Below are positions 1-8,516 of a DNA stretch of 38,663 nucleotides, piece by piece. The translations under genes were made by a program, and so were the position numbers. The notes beneath the pieces are model-generated. The model was not told the DNA's origin. It worked only from the letters and a program-made list of their open reading frames with translations, and did no database searches. Position 1 is the first letter of the stretch; every line of letters starts with the position of its first letter. This DNA comes from Actinomyces provencensis (GTDB taxonomy: Bacteria > Actinomycetota > Actinomycetes > Actinomycetales > Actinomycetaceae), in contig NZ_LT700212.1 of the NCBI RefSeq assembly GCF_900155435.1, positions 1,535,152 through 1,573,814 of the forward strand. Direction: 5' to 3'.

Positions 1-165
1 CCCCTCACCGAGGTCGTAACGGGCAGCACGTCTGCCGCACCTCCCGCACCGAGGCCTCAGCTTCCCCGACGCACGCACCGACGCGACCACGATGCCCTCG
101 TCCGCGTCATACTCGACCTGCTCGACGACCGTGGTCTTCTCGACTCCCAGCAGCCCTCGCCATAG
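1..165 (+). CDS. C-terminal end of an unidentified protein (partial)
   Basis: Frame 1 is open from the first base to a TAG at 163-165, giving 54 residues. The last 25 (ALVRVILDLLDDRGLLDSQQ and neighbours) look like an amphipathic helix ending a real protein, whereas the first 30 are Pro/Arg-rich and unconvincing. I cannot assign a family. It could equally be a decayed fragment, because a long inverted repeat follows directly and no other gene is visible before leuD. Confidence 0.25.
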   Translation, partial: PLTEVVTGSTSAAPPAPRPQLPRRTHRRDHDALVRVILDLLDDRGLLDSQQPSP

Positions 166-592
166 GGTGGTTTCCTGCACGCCGTTCTCCCTGTTTCGTT
201 ACTGACTCTCGACAAGCCAGGAACATAGACGAGAGAACGGCGTGCACCCGTCCAGACCCGCCCAACCACCCACGGAAGAGTCACAAGAGCCCAGTTTCCC
301 GGGAAAGTCGCCGGAGCCGTGCCTCTGGTGGATGGCCGCACCCCTCTGAGCTGCGGCGACGCAGGAAGCTCCGCTCGCTGCCATTCGTCACCGGGTGAAA
401 ACTGGGTGCATTCCTGCACAGGGATCGGCCGAACCCATCCCCAGTCCCCCTCCCGGAGGGCACGGGGAAGAGGATCTCCCACGGTCCGAGGCTCTCGTCT
501 CTCAGCTCTCGGCGGATCGTGGGCGGGCCGGGCGTGGCAGGACGTCGGAGCCCAGTGCGGTCGGAGTGCCCGCCCGCCACCCGACCTGCGGC
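166..592. other. Stretch without a recognisable gene; long inverted repeat at 176-246
   Basis: Several overlapping frames are open here but none gives a plausible protein. The one clear structure is a perfect 14-bp inverted repeat, TGCACGCCGTTCTC at 176-189 and its complement at 233-246, separated by 43 nt. It could be the end of a lost insertion sequence or a weak terminator for the partial frame upstream. It carries no T-tract. Confidence 0.4.
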
Positions 593-655
593 GTCACCGG
601 ACGGTGAGCAGTCCCAACGTCACCGGACGGCGGGCAGTCCCAACGTCACCGGACG
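593..655. repeat. 26-bp tandem repeat (2.4 copies) at the leuD 3' end
   Basis: Copies lie at 593-618, 619-644 and 645-655 (partial). Each begins GTCACCGGACGG and ends GCAGTCCCAAC, with two variable bases between. The second and third copies lie inside the annotated leuD frame, so they encode its last residues. The stop codon of leuD at 620-622 sits at the junction between copies one and two. Confidence 0.85.
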
Positions 656-1279
656 CGCGGGCGTGACCGTCTCCTTGGGCAGGGTCTTCGCCGGGAGGGT
701 CTTGGGCTTGAACGCGGGCCGGGTCGCCTCGAAGTCGGTGATCGCCTGCTCGTCGCGCAGGGTCAGGCCGATGTCGTCGAGTCCCTCCATGAGGCGCCAG
801 CGCGTGTAGTCGTCGATCTGGAAGCGGCAGGTGAGGGGGCCCGCCGTCACGGAGCGGTTCTCCAGGGAGACGGTGACCTCGGTGCCGGGCTCGGTCTCCA
901 GGACCTTCCACAGGGACTCGCAGTCCTCCGGGGTGATGATCCCGGCGACCAAGCCCTGCTTTCCGGCGTTTCCGCGGAAGATGTCCGCGAACTTCGGGGC
1001 CAGGACCACGCGGAACCCGTAGTCCTTCAGTGCCCACACGGCGTGCTCACGCGAGGATCCGGTCCCGAAGTCGGAGCCCGCCACCAGCACGGAGCCGGAG
1101 GTGTAGGACTTCTGGTTCAGCACGAAGTCCGGGTCATTGCGCCAGGCTGCGAAGAGTGCGTCCTCGAAGCCGGTGCGGGTGACGCGCTTGAGGTAGACGG
1201 CGGGGATGATCTGGTCGGTGTCGACGTTCGAGCGTCGCAGGGGCACCCCGATACCGGTGTGGGTGGTGAACTTCTCCAT
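620..1279 (-). CDS. leuD: 3-isopropylmalate dehydratase small subunit
   Basis: LeuD pairs with LeuC to isomerise 2-isopropylmalate to 3-isopropylmalate in cytosolic leucine biosynthesis. The 219-residue product has the family hallmarks: an N-terminal [20 protein letters not shown] segment and the substrate-loop motif [13 protein letters not shown], followed by an [11 protein letters not shown] segment. The start ATG at 1279 follows leuC by 30 nt, with a purine-rich GGAAGGAACGG upstream, so the two form an operon. The C-terminus is odd. After the normal family end (about [12 protein letters not shown]) the frame runs on for roughly 20 residues through a 26-bp tandem repeat, giving a low-complexity tail that probably arose when repeat growth replaced the original stop codon. 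Confidence 0.96.
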   Translation of the reverse strand: MEKFTTHTGIGVPLRRSNVDTDQIIPAVYLKRVTRTGFEDALFAAWRNDPDFVLNQKSYTSGSVLVAGSDFGTGSSREHAVWALKDYGFRVVLAPKFADIFRGNAGKQGLVAGIITPEDCESLWKVLETEPGTEVTVSLENRSVTAGPLTCRFQIDDYTRWRLMEGLDDIGLTLRDEQAITDFEATRPAFKPKTLPAKTLPKETVTPARPVTLGLPAVR

Positions 1280-1309
1280 GGTCCTGTCCGTTCCTTCCGT
1301 ACCGGTCGC

Positions 1310-2710
1310 TCAGAGGTCCGCGGGGCTGGAGAGCGTGCCGCGCACGGCGGTCGCCGCTGCCACCAGCGGGGAGACGAGGTGGGTGCGACCGCCCTTGCCC
1401 TGACGTCCCTCGAAGTTCCTGTTGGAGGTGGAGGCCGCGCGCTCGCCCGGGCGCAGCTGGTCGGGGTTCATGCCCAGGCACATCGAGCACCCGGCATTGC
1501 GCCACTCGGCGCCGAACTCCTTGAAGACGCGGTCCAGGCCCTCCTCCTCGGCCTGGAGGCGCACGCGAGCGGAGCCGGGCACGACGAGCATGCGCACGCC
1601 CTTGGCCTTCTCGTGGCCCTTGATGACGGCGGCTGCGGCGCGGAGGTCCTCGATGCGCCCATTGGTGCAGGAACCGAGGAACACCGTGTCGACCGGGATG
1701 TCACGCATGGGGGTGCCGGCCTCCAGGCCCATGTACTCCAGGGCACGGGAGGCGGCGGAGCGCTTGTTCTCGTCACCGATGTCTGCGGGGTCGGGGACGG
1801 TGGCCGACAGGGGCACGCCCTGGCCGGGGTTGGTGCCCCAGGTGACGAAGGGCTCGATGTCGGCGGCCTCCAGGACCACCTCGGCGTCGAAGGTCGCGTC
1901 GTCCGCGGAGTGCAGGGTGGACCAGTACTCCACGGCGCGGTCCCAGTCCTCGCCCTCGGGGGCGTGGGGGCGGCCCTTGATGTAGTCGAAGGTCGTCTGG
2001 TCGGGGGCGACCATGCCGGCGCGGGCCCCGGCCTCGATCGACATGTTGCAGATCGTCATGCGGCCCTCCATGGAGAGCTCGCGGATGGCCTGGCCGCGGT
2101 ACTCCAGGACGTAGCCCTGTCCCCCGCCGGTGCCGATGCGGGCGATGACCGCCAGGATGATGTCCTTGGCGGTGGAGCCCGCGGGCAGGGAGCCGTTGAC
2201 GGTGATCGCCATCGTCCTGAAGGGCTGCAGCGGCAGGGTCTGGGTGGCGAGCACGTGCTCGACCTCGGAGGTGCCGATGCCGAAGGCGAGTGCGCCGAAG
2301 GCCCCGTGGGTGGAGGTGTGGGAGTCGCCGCACACGATGGTCATGCCCGGCTGGGTGAGCCCCAGCTGGGGGCCGACGACGTGGACGATGCCCTGGTCGG
2401 CATCGCCGAGGGAGTGGATGCGGATCCCGAACTCCTCGGCGTTGGAGCGCAGGGTGTTGATCTGGATGCGCGAGGTCTCGTCCGCGATCGGCAGGTCGAT
2501 GTCCAGGGTCGGGGTGTTGTGGTCCTCGGTGGCGATGGTGAGGTCCGGGCGGCGCACGGGGCGCCCCGCCAGGCGCAGTCCCTCGAAGGCCTGGGGGCTG
2601 GTGACCTCGTGGACCAGGTGCAGGTCGATGTAGAGCAGGTCGGGCGCTCCGTCCTCACCCCGCTTGACGATGTGGTCCGACCAGACCTTCTCGGCCAACG
2701 TGCCGCTCAT
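1310..2710 (-). CDS. leuC: 3-isopropylmalate dehydratase large subunit
   Basis: This is the Fe-S catalytic subunit of isopropylmalate isomerase, an aconitase-superfamily enzyme of leucine biosynthesis. The 466-residue protein shows the [12 protein letters not shown] signature at 129-140. The three [4Fe-4S] cysteine ligands are C348 in GSCTNGR and C408/C411 in CSMCLGMN. The longer open frame extends past the gene on its 5' side. ATG at 2710 is chosen because it begins the conserved N-terminus ([15 protein letters not shown]) and has a strong GGAGG at 2714-2718. leuD follows 30 nt downstream. The gene diverges from an IclR regulator across a 123-bp region with palindromes, so leucine-responsive repression or activation by that neighbour is likely. 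Confidence 0.97.
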   Translation of the reverse strand: MSGTLAEKVWSDHIVKRGEDGAPDLLYIDLHLVHEVTSPQAFEGLRLAGRPVRRPDLTIATEDHNTPTLDIDLPIADETSRIQINTLRSNAEEFGIRIHSLGDADQGIVHVVGPQLGLTQPGMTIVCGDSHTSTHGAFGALAFGIGTSEVEHVLATQTLPLQPFRTMAITVNGSLPAGSTAKDIILAVIARIGTGGGQGYVLEYRGQAIRELSMEGRMTICNMSIEAGARAGMVAPDQTTFDYIKGRPHAPEGEDWDRAVEYWSTLHSADDATFDAEVVLEAADIEPFVTWGTNPGQGVPLSATVPDPADIGDENKRSAASRALEYMGLEAGTPMRDIPVDTVFLGSCTNGRIEDLRAAAAVIKGHEKAKGVRMLVVPGSARVRLQAEEEGLDRVFKEFGAEWRNAGCSMCLGMNPDQLRPGERAASTSNRNFEGRQGKGGRTHLVSPLVAAATAVRGTLSSPADL

Positions 2711-2792
2711 GACCCCTCCTGTGCGACTCCACCCCGGTTGGTGGGTCCCTTGCGTAGTTCTGCGCCCCATGGTTCGCCAGTTCCACGATGTG

Positions 2793-2819
2793 GAGATTTG
2801 GAATCTCAGGGGTTGAGAT
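2793..2819. promoter_or_regulatory. Overlapping palindromes between leuC and the IclR gene (candidate operator)
   Basis: Two palindromes share one half-site. GAGATT at 2793-2798 and AATCTC at 2802-2807 are separated by TGG. ATCTCA at 2803-2808 and TGAGAT at 2814-2819 are separated by GGGGT. They end 14 nt before the regulator start codon and would overlap its promoter, the place expected for autoregulation. IclR proteins bind short inverted repeats as dimers or tetramers, so two phased sites fit. The assignment is inferred from position. Confidence 0.5.
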
Positions 2820-2833
2820 GCAAGGATCGTGTC

Positions 2834-3568
2834 ATGGAGGACGCGACATCCAGTGGAGTGGGAGTCCTGGACAAGGCGGCGTTGGTCCTTGGTGCGCTTG
2901 AGGCCGGTCCCGCCACCCTTGCCCAGCTGGTTTCGGCGACGGGCCTGGCCCGTCCGACCGCTCATCGCCTCGCAGTTGCCCTGGAGTACCACCGCATGGT
3001 GGCCCGGGACATGCAGGGTCGATTCGTCCTGGGACCCCGCCTGCAGGAACTCGCCTCGTCCGCGGGTGAGGACCGACTGCTGGCCGCCTCGATGCCCGTG
3101 CTCATCGCGCTGCGCGACCACGCCAAGGAATCCTCCCAGCTCTACCGCCGCCAGGGCGACGTGCGTGTGTGCGTCGCCGCCTCGGAACGCCAGATGGGTC
3201 TGCGTGACTCGATTCCCGTGGGCGCGACGCTGTCCATGAGGGCCGGTTCCGCAGCCCAGGTGCTCCTGGCCTGGGAGGAGCCCGACCGGCTCCACCGCGG
3301 TCTCTACGGCGCGTCCTTCAACGCCACGATGCTCTCCCAGGTGCGACGCCGCGGTTGGGCCCAGTCCGTGGGTGAGCGTGAGCCGGGTGTGGCCTCCGTG
3401 TCGGCCCCGGTGCGTGGCCCATCGGGGCGTGTGCTGGCCGCCATCTCCATCTCGGGTCCCATCGAGCGGATGGGACGCCAGCCCGGGCGCCAGCACGGGC
3501 CCTCCGTGGTGGCAGCGGCCAACCGACTCTCGGAGTTCCTGCGTTCCGCGGAGGACCTGGACATCTGA
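2834..3568 (+). CDS. IclR-family transcriptional regulator, LtbR/NdgR type
   Basis: A 244-residue protein with an N-terminal winged helix-turn-helix (about residues 10-65, including [22 protein letters not shown]) and a C-terminal IclR effector domain (about 75-240, with [14 protein letters not shown] and [24 protein letters not shown] in shortened form). An IclR gene divergent from leuCD is a conserved actinobacterial arrangement: LtbR in Corynebacterium and NdgR in Streptomyces, which control leucine and related biosynthesis. The same role is inferred here. ATG 2834 is preferred over the much longer upstream frame, which is antisense to leuC. An AAGGAT hexamer ends 6 nt before the ATG, consistent with a leaderless mRNA. 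Confidence 0.9.
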   Translation: MEDATSSGVGVLDKAALVLGALEAGPATLAQLVSATGLARPTAHRLAVALEYHRMVARDMQGRFVLGPRLQELASSAGEDRLLAASMPVLIALRDHAKESSQLYRRQGDVRVCVAASERQMGLRDSIPVGATLSMRAGSAAQVLLAWEEPDRLHRGLYGASFNATMLSQVRRRGWAQSVGEREPGVASVSAPVRGPSGRVLAAISISGPIERMGRQPGRQHGPSVVAAANRLSEFLRSAEDLDI

Positions 3569-4040
3569 GGAGCTCTGGGCGGGGCGCCGCAGCGTGCACG
3601 TTCCGGTCGCTGGCTCGCAGCCTGCAGCCTGCAGCCTGCACCGACCACCCCGTGGCAGTCCGCGGTCCACGGCTCCGAGGTCTTCGAGATCTCCTCGGCC
3701 GCCCAGTTTTCCCCCCGCGGCCACCGTGGAGCACCAACGCGAGCATCACGACGCTGTCCACGAGCACTGCCGACCAGAGAAGGGCATCGGGGAGCGGGAG
3801 CAGCGCCACGAGGCCGCTCACGATGGATGTGACACCCGCACACTCCGTCGGGCGCCTGGCGCGGATGTGGGCGGCACGCCAGGCCTCCTCGCTCTCCATG
3901 GTGGCGGGGATGCGGATGCCAGCGACCGGGTTCCGCTTCAGCCTCCCCGACGCCGTGGCACGGGCCAGCCACACGAGCAGGATGCCCGCTCCCACCAGCA
4001 CGACGGCCACCAGGACCTGGACGACCACGCGCTGCTCCAC
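3318..4040 (-). CDS. Small SdpI-family-like membrane protein, with a run-on C-terminus
   Basis: The first ~110 residues look like SdpI/YfhL-type proteins: a membrane segment ([18 protein letters not shown]), the family-like loop [20 protein letters not shown], then two more membrane segments ending near position 3711. Family members include the SdpC immunity protein of Bacillus, but many have no known role. The start is taken as GTG 4040, because ACCCTA at 4048-4053 (TAGGGT on this strand) lies 7 nt upstream, giving a leaderless start. The frame then continues about 130 residues of Arg/Pro-rich sequence and overlaps the 3' end of the IclR gene on the opposite strand. That tail looks like non-coding read-through, so the original stop was probably lost by frameshift or mutation. 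Confidence 0.6.
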   Translation of the reverse strand: MEQRVVVQVLVAVVLVGAGILLVWLARATASGRLKRNPVAGIRIPATMESEEAWRAAHIRARRPTECAGVTSIVSGLVALLPLPDALLWSAVLVDSVVMLALVLHGGRGGKTGRPRRSRRPRSRGPRTATGWSVQAAGCRLRASDRNVHAAAPRPELLRCPGPPRNAGTPRVGWPLPPRRARAGARAGVPSARWDPRWRWRPAHAPMGHAPGPTRRPHPAHAHPRTGPNRGVAPGRASWR

Positions 4041-4201
4041 GGGCGCCACCCTACCGGCACCGCCGTGCAGGAGTTCCGAGGTCGCCCTCGTACGCGCTCC
4101 GTGCCCCCGGTGCACCGACGAGGGCGCCCCCTTTCGTTCGGTGTCCCCTCCCGCCGGGGTGGGCCGACGCGGGGTGGGAGGGGCTGCCTAGACTGGCGGG
4201 T

Positions 4202-5341
4202 ATGCGACGAACCCTGCTGGTCACCAATGACTTCCCGCCCGCTGTCGGCGGGATCCAGTCCTACCTGGACGACTACACGCGGCGGTTGCCCGCGCAGGAC
4301 CTGACCGTCCTGGCCTCCACACCGCCGAAGTCGGCGGATGCGGTGGCGGCGTTCGACGCGTCCCGCGAGTTCACGGTCCACCGGGTCCCCACCCCGGTGC
4401 TCCTCCCCACCCCGGAGGTGGGACGCCGCATGGAGGCGATCATCCGGGAGCGCGACATCGAGACCGTCTGGTTCGGTGCCTCGGCTCCGCTGGGCCTGCT
4501 GGGGGCCCGCGCCAAGAGGGCTGGGGCCACGCGTGTCATCGCCACGACGCACGGCCACGAGGTCGGCTGGTCGATGCTCCCGGGGACCAGCTCCGCGCTG
4601 CGCCGCATCTTCCGAGAGGCCGACGTCCTCACCTACATCTCCCAGTACACGCTGGGGCGTCTGCGTCCCTGGATCCCGGACACCACGCAGCTGGTGCAGC
4701 TGCCCTCCGGGATCGACGTGGAGCGCTTCCATCCCGACCCCGAGGCGCGCACACGCCTGCGCACGCGCTACGGCCTGGGCGACGCCCCCACCGTGGTGTG
4801 CGTGTCCCGACTGGTCCACCGCAAGGGCCAGGACACGCTCATCAGGGTGTGGCCGCGGGTGACCGCCGCGGTGCCGGGTGCCCGCCTGGTGATCGTCGGG
4901 TGGGGCCCCTACGCACGGGGGCTGGCGAAGCTGAAGCGTTCCTCGCCGGTGCGTGGGGACATCCTGCTGACCGGGAAGGTGCCCTTCGAGGAGTTGCCGG
5001 GCCACGTCGCCATGGGCGACGTCTTCGCCATGCCGTGCCGCACGCGCGGTGGCGGCCTCGACGTGGAGGGGCTGGGCATCGTCTTCCTGGAGGCATCCGC
5101 CACGGGCCTGCCGGTCGTGGCCGGTGACTCCGGAGGAGCCCCGGAGACCGTCCTGGAGGACGTCACGGGCACGGTGGTGGGGGGACGCGACGAGGACGCG
5201 CTGGTGGACGCCCTCGTGGACCTGCTGCAGGACCCCGCCCGGCGCGAGCGCCTGGGTCACGCGGGACGGGAGTGGATGGAGGCCGAGTGGACCTGGCCGC
5301 ACCTGGTGGACCGCTTGGTCGCCGCCATTGACGCCCGCTGA
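4202..5341 (+). CDS. pimB: GT4 mannosyltransferase, PimB type
   Basis: A 379-residue glycosyltransferase of family GT4 (GT-B fold). In actinobacteria PimB adds the second mannose from GDP-mannose to phosphatidylinositol monomannoside on the cytosolic face of the membrane, an early step for PIM and lipoglycans. The N-terminus LLVTNDFPPAVGGIQSYL closely matches this subgroup. The donor domain carries VSRLVHRKGQDTLI and the nucleotide-sugar motif GLGIVFLEASATGLPVV. The start ATG 4202 lies 7 nt after TAGACT (4189-4194), so the mRNA is probably leaderless. A 23-bp repeat array begins 18 nt after the stop. The family is certain; the exact acceptor is inferred. Confidence 0.85.
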   Translation: MRRTLLVTNDFPPAVGGIQSYLDDYTRRLPAQDLTVLASTPPKSADAVAAFDASREFTVHRVPTPVLLPTPEVGRRMEAIIRERDIETVWFGASAPLGLLGARAKRAGATRVIATTHGHEVGWSMLPGTSSALRRIFREADVLTYISQYTLGRLRPWIPDTTQLVQLPSGIDVERFHPDPEARTRLRTRYGLGDAPTVVCVSRLVHRKGQDTLIRVWPRVTAAVPGARLVIVGWGPYARGLAKLKRSSPVRGDILLTGKVPFEELPGHVAMGDVFAMPCRTRGGGLDVEGLGIVFLEASATGLPVVAGDSGGAPETVLEDVTGTVVGGRDEDALVDALVDLLQDPARRERLGHAGREWMEAEWTWPHLVDRLVAAIDAR

Positions 5342-5359
5342 CCCCACCCCCCCCCCCCG

Positions 5360-5593
5360 CGAAGTCCGCTCTGTTTGAGGGTCGAAGTCCGCTCTGTTCG
5401 GGGCACGAGGTCCGCCCTGTTCGACCCTCGAAGTCCGCTCTGTTCGGGGCACGAGGTCCGCCCTGTTCGACCCTCGAAGTCCGCTCAGTTCGACCCACGA
5501 AGTCCGCTCTGTTCCAGGCGTGAGGTCCGCTCCCCGCCCTGCTCGGCCCGCGGGGCGGGGAGCGGACCTCGACCCCAGACGAGAGCGGACTTC
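5360..5593 (+). repeat. 23-bp repeat array A1, sense downstream of pimB
   Basis: Seven head-to-tail units of exactly 23 bp run at 5360, 5383, 5406, 5429, 5452, 5475 and 5498. Each consists of the core (C/T)GA(A/G)GTCCGCTC(T/A)GTTC with 6 variable bases. An eighth variant unit at 5521 forms the 5' arm of a hairpin whose 3' arm is an inverted unit. One more inverted half unit, GAGAGCGGACTTC, ends at 5593. The array follows the pimB stop after a C-rich tract. The same unit occurs at 6169-6259, 11400-11491, 11601-11692, 19848-19967 and 21416-21566. Confidence 0.95.
5522..5570. terminator. Strong stem-loop closing array A1
   Basis: Perfect 18-bp arms, GAGGTCCGCTCCCCGCCC at 5522-5539 and its complement at 5553-5570, enclose a 13-nt loop. 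Each arm contains a repeat core half, so the hairpin is built from one sense and one inverted unit. There is no T-tract. It lies between pimB and the oppositely transcribed tRNA genes and could stop or stabilise transcripts from either side. Confidence 0.6.
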
Positions 5594-5692
5594 CAACAGT
5601 GCACGAGGGGACATGGGCCGGCCCGTACCGTGGTCACGCGAGGACATGGTGCACGTCGTGGGGCACCCCGGCACGCAGCAGGACGACATGGG

Positions 5693-5726
5693 AAATGGGA
5701 CGGACCCGGGGGGGTCCATCCCATTT
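5693..5726 (-). terminator. Terminator hairpin of the tRNA transcript
   Basis: 15-nt arms at 5693-5707 (AAATGGGACGGACCC) and 5712-5726 (GGGTCCATCCCATTT) flank a 4-nt loop. The single imperfect pair is C-A on the plus strand but becomes a U-G wobble in minus-strand RNA, so the structure is better formed in the tRNA direction. It starts 4 nt after the tRNA-Glu CCA and ends in a short T run on the minus strand. Confidence 0.75.
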
Positions 5727-5729
5727 GTG

Positions 5730-5805
5730 TGGTACCCCCAACCGGATTTGAACCGGTGTTAACGCCGTGAGAGGGCGTCGTCCTGGGCCGCTAGACGATG
5801 GGGGC
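5730..5805 (-). tRNA. tRNA-Glu (anticodon CTC)
   Basis: On the minus strand the acceptor GCCCCCA (from 5805) pairs with TGGGGGT. The anticodon stem ACGCC/GGCGT encloses the loop CTCTCAC, giving anticodon CTC, and the T arm is ACCGG-TTCAAAT-CCGGT. The discriminator is A and a CCA end is encoded (5730-5732). The gene lies 39 nt after tRNA-Gln in the same orientation, so the two share the promoter upstream of tRNA-Gln. Both are substrates of the neighbouring GltX. Confidence 0.96.
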
Positions 5806-5844
5806 CTTGTTGATCACCACGGTCGTCCATCCGACCGCTGACCG

Positions 5845-5916
5845 CTGGGGTACCAGGACTCGAACCTAGACTAAATGAACCAGAATCATTCGTGCTGCCA
5901 ATTACACCATACCCCA
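5845..5916 (-). tRNA. tRNA-Gln (anticodon CTG)
   Basis: On the minus strand the acceptor TGGGGTA (from 5916) pairs with TACCCCA. The anticodon stem AATGA/TCATT holds the loop TTCTGGT, anticodon CTG, and the T arm reads CTAGG-TTCGAGT-CCTGG. The discriminator is G. CCA is not encoded (CGG follows), unlike the adjacent tRNA-Glu, so maturation needs the CCA-adding enzyme. Most actinobacteria lack GlnRS: GltX first charges this tRNA with glutamate and GatCAB amidates it, which fits the linkage to gltX. Confidence 0.96.
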
Positions 5917-5963
5917 TGGTGGTATCCCCTCAGACGCTTGCGCGCCCTCGGCGACGAAAGAAA

Positions 5964-5993
5964 ACAGTACCCGAACCGCCCCCCGTGTGCCAA
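5964..5993 (-). promoter_or_regulatory. Promoter of the tRNA-Gln/tRNA-Glu transcript
   Basis: On the minus strand TTGGCA (5988-5993) and TACTGT (5964-5969) are separated by 18 bp, close to a primary-sigma promoter. The start would fall about 40 nt before tRNA-Gln. A GC-rich segment between the -10 box and the tRNA could allow stringent control, but that is an inference. Confidence 0.6.
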
Positions 5994-6140
5994 ATCGCCA
6001 GTGCGTGAGTATGCCCACTGGCCCCTCCGCAGCCTGCCGATCTGCGAGGCATGATCTGTTCGAGGTGCGAAGCCTGCCATCTGCTGTGGTCGGGATCAGT
6101 CGCCGGTCCCAGGGGCATGATCCGCTCAGCACTTCCTCCT

Positions 6141-6161
6141 CGATCGTTCCCGAGACGATCG
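6141..6161. terminator. Stem-loop at the inner end of array A2
   Basis: CGATCGT at 6141-6147 and ACGATCG at 6155-6161 form a 7-bp stem with a 7-nt loop. In the gltX direction it comes just after the last 23-bp repeat unit, mirroring the hairpin that closes array A1. It is a candidate gltX terminator, without a strong U-tract. Confidence 0.45.
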
Positions 6162-6168
6162 GACCTCC

Positions 6169-6259
6169 GGTGCGGATGGGAGCGGACCTCAAGCCCCAAA
6201 CAGAGGGACCTCAAGCCCCGAACAGAGCGGACTTCGACCCTTGAACAGAGCGGACTTCG
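6169..6259 (-). repeat. 23-bp repeat array A2, sense downstream of gltX
   Basis: Read on the minus strand, four units follow the gltX stop after a 14-nt C-rich tract: 6259-6237 and 6236-6214 (both 23 bp with the perfect core CGAAGTCCGCTCTGTTC), 6213-6192 (22 bp, one base short) and 6191-6169 (innermost variant with GTCCGCTCCC). It faces array A1 across the tRNA pair. Confidence 0.95.
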
Positions 6260-6273
6260 CGCTTGGGGGGGTG

Positions 6274-7833
6274 TCAGGCCAGGCGGTCGCGCAGGGCCTG
6301 CAGGCGTGCCAGGGACGAGTCCCTGCCCAGGATCTCCATGGACTCGAACAACGGCGGGGACACCTGACGCCCGGTCACGGCCACACGCAGTGGTCCGAAG
6401 GCCAGTCGCGGCTTGATGCCCATGCCCTCCACGATGGCCGCCCGCAGTCCCTCCTCCAGGGCCGCAGCAGTGAAGCCTGCGTCCGGACCGGCCGGGGAGC
6501 CGCCCTCGTCGGCGCTGCCCGCGACGCCCCCGCCGACGTGCTCGACCACCGGGATCGCGGCGTCGAGGACCTCGACGGCATTGGCCTTGAGCTTGCGCAC
6601 CGCGGTGTCGTCCAGCACCAGGTCCCCGTCCTCGACGAAGAGGAAGCCGAGCATGCCGGGAGCCTCCCCCAGCAGCTGGATGCGCGTCTGGATGAGCGGG
6701 GCGGCGGCGGTGAGGACGTCCTGCTCGTGGGCGTCGAGGCCGTCGAAGGAGTCGGCGGAGACCATGCCCTCGCGGTGCAGGAACGTCACGATGCGCCCGC
6801 GGAAGTCCTCGGGCTCGAGCAGGCGGATGTGCTCGGCGTTGATGGCCGTGCACTTCTTGAGGTCGAAGCGCGCGGGGTTCGGGTTGACGTCGGCGATGTC
6901 GAAGGCCTCGACCATCTCCTGCATGGAGAACACGTCGTTGTCGGGGCTGATGGACCAACCCAGCAGCGCCAGGTAGTTGGTCAGGCCCTCGGGGATCATC
7001 CCGTGGTCGCGGTGCAGGAGCAGGTTGGACTCCGGGTCGCGCTTGGAGAGCTTCTTGTTGCCCTCCCCCATCACGTAGGGCAGGTGGCCGAAGCGGGGCA
7101 TGAACTTCGCGATGCCGAGGTCCTCCAGCGCCCGGTAGAGGACGACCTGGCGCGGCGTGGAGGAGAGCAGATCCTCCCCGCGCAGCACGTGGGTGATCTC
7201 CATGAGCGCGTCGTCGACGGGGTTGACGAGGGTGTAGAGCGGGTCACCGTTGGCGCGCACGATCACGTAGTCGGGCACGGAGCCCACCCCGAAGGTGATG
7301 TCGCCGCGGATGAGGTCCGTGAAGGTGATGTCCTCGTCGGGCATGCGCATGCGCAGGACCGGGCGGCGCCCCTCAGCGCGGTAGGCCTCCACCTGCTCGG
7401 GCGTGAGGTCGCGGTCGAAGCCGTCGTAGCCGAGCTTCGGGTCCTCGCCGCGGGCGCGGTGGCGGGCCTCGACCTCCTCGGGCGTGGAGTAGGCCTCGTA
7501 GGCGTAGCCACCCTCCAGGAGCTTCGCCGCGACGTCACGGTAGATGTCCATGCGCTCGGACTGGCGGTAAGGGGCGTGGGGGCCGCCCTTGCCGATGCCC
7601 TCGTCCCAGTCCAGGCCGAGCCAGTCCAGGGAGTCGAGGATCTGGTCGAAGGACTCCTGGGAGTCACGCGCGGCGTCGGTGTCCTCGATGCGGAAGACGA
7701 AGGTGCCGCCCGTGTGCCGGGCGTAGGCCCAGTTGAACAGGCAGGTGCGGACCATCCCGACGTGGGGGGTCCCCGTCGGCGAGGGGCAGAATCGGACGCG
7801 GATATCGGAGCCGGTGGCAGTGGTGACAGTCAT
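6274..7833 (-). CDS. gltX: Glutamyl-tRNA synthetase
   Basis: A class I synthetase of 519 residues that charges tRNA-Glu and, in bacteria without GlnRS, also tRNA-Gln. The first signature is present as [10 protein letters not shown] (18-26), with HVGM in place of HIGH, and the KMSKS equivalent is KLSKR at 261-265. [13 protein letters not shown] and WGLDWDEG-type segments match the family. A small acidic/Gly-rich insertion ([20 protein letters not shown]) sits in the anticodon-binding half. ATG 7833 is preferred over the in-frame TTG at 7842, because it begins the conserved region and lies 9 nt after TAGGAT (7843-7848 complement). Two substrate tRNA genes lie downstream on the same strand. Confidence 0.97.
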   Translation of the reverse strand: MTVTTATGSDIRVRFCPSPTGTPHVGMVRTCLFNWAYARHTGGTFVFRIEDTDAARDSQESFDQILDSLDWLGLDWDEGIGKGGPHAPYRQSERMDIYRDVAAKLLEGGYAYEAYSTPEEVEARHRARGEDPKLGYDGFDRDLTPEQVEAYRAEGRRPVLRMRMPDEDITFTDLIRGDITFGVGSVPDYVIVRANGDPLYTLVNPVDDALMEITHVLRGEDLLSSTPRQVVLYRALEDLGIAKFMPRFGHLPYVMGEGNKKLSKRDPESNLLLHRDHGMIPEGLTNYLALLGWSISPDNDVFSMQEMVEAFDIADVNPNPARFDLKKCTAINAEHIRLLEPEDFRGRIVTFLHREGMVSADSFDGLDAHEQDVLTAAAPLIQTRIQLLGEAPGMLGFLFVEDGDLVLDDTAVRKLKANAVEVLDAAIPVVEHVGGGVAGSADEGGSPAGPDAGFTAAALEEGLRAAIVEGMGIKPRLAFGPLRVAVTGRQVSPPLFESMEILGRDSSLARLQALRDRLA

Positions 7834-8063
7834 GGTGGGCAAATCCTATCGCGGTGGGCGCGTGGCCCCGGCTGCCCGGCGTCGGCGATGGCGGCACGGC
7901 GCACCCTCCGTGCCGTGCGCGGAAAGGATCCTTGCCGCGAGGCGTGCGGACCCGGCCCGGACGGGGCAGACCGACCGACTCCCCCACTGCGACCGTCCGG
8001 TCCGGGCCCGACGGCAACGACGATGCGGGAGAATGGGACCGTCAACGTCGAAGGGAAGTCACC

Positions 8064-8516
8064 GTGAGAATCGTCATGGGTAGTGACCACGCCGGGTTCG
8101 AACTGAAGAACCACCTCGCCGAGCACCTGCGCAGCCAGGGCCATGAAGTCATCGATGTGGGCGCCCACAGCACCGAGAGCGTGGACTACCCCACCTACGG
8201 CGCGAAGGCGGCGCGCACCGTCGCCAACGGAGAGGCCGACCGTGCGATTCTCGTCTGCGGCACGGGTCAGGGCATCGGCATGGCCGCCAACAAGGTGCCG
8301 GGCGTCCGCTGCGCCATCGTGTCCGACCCCTACTCCGCCAAGCTCTCCAGGGAGCACAACGACGCCAACTCCCTCGCCATCGGTGCCCGGGTCATCGGAG
8401 CCGGAGTCGCGGAGGACATCGTTGACATCTGGACCACGACGGAGTTCCTGGGAGGACGCCACGGGCGTCGGGTGACGATGCTGGCAGAGCTGGACTCCGT
8501 CGAACCCGGCGAATGA
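8064..8516 (+). CDS. rpiB: Ribose-5-phosphate isomerase B
   Basis: RpiB/LacAB family, 150 residues, the usual length. It interconverts ribose-5-phosphate and ribulose-5-phosphate in the pentose phosphate pathway. The N-terminal GSDHAGFELK motif and the catalytic-cysteine loop VCGTGQGIG (C65) are intact. Conserved later segments include REHNDANSLAIGARVI, which binds phosphate. GTG 8064 is chosen because it gives the family N-terminus VRIVMGSDHAG and has AAGGGAAG upstream. A decayed transaldolase, another pentose phosphate enzyme, lies about 0.8 kb downstream on the opposite strand. The related RpiB-like sugar-phosphate isomerase LacB is the main alternative. Confidence 0.93.
   Translation: MRIVMGSDHAGFELKNHLAEHLRSQGHEVIDVGAHSTESVDYPTYGAKAARTVANGEADRAILVCGTGQGIGMAANKVPGVRCAIVSDPYSAKLSREHNDANSLAIGARVIGAGVAEDIVDIWTTTEFLGGRHGRRVTMLAELDSVEPGE

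Noticed and set aside
5360-5593. 23-bp arrays as a CRISPR locus
   Set aside because: The variable part is only about 6 bp and often repeated between units, no cas genes are present, and arrays are tied to gene ends in both orientations.
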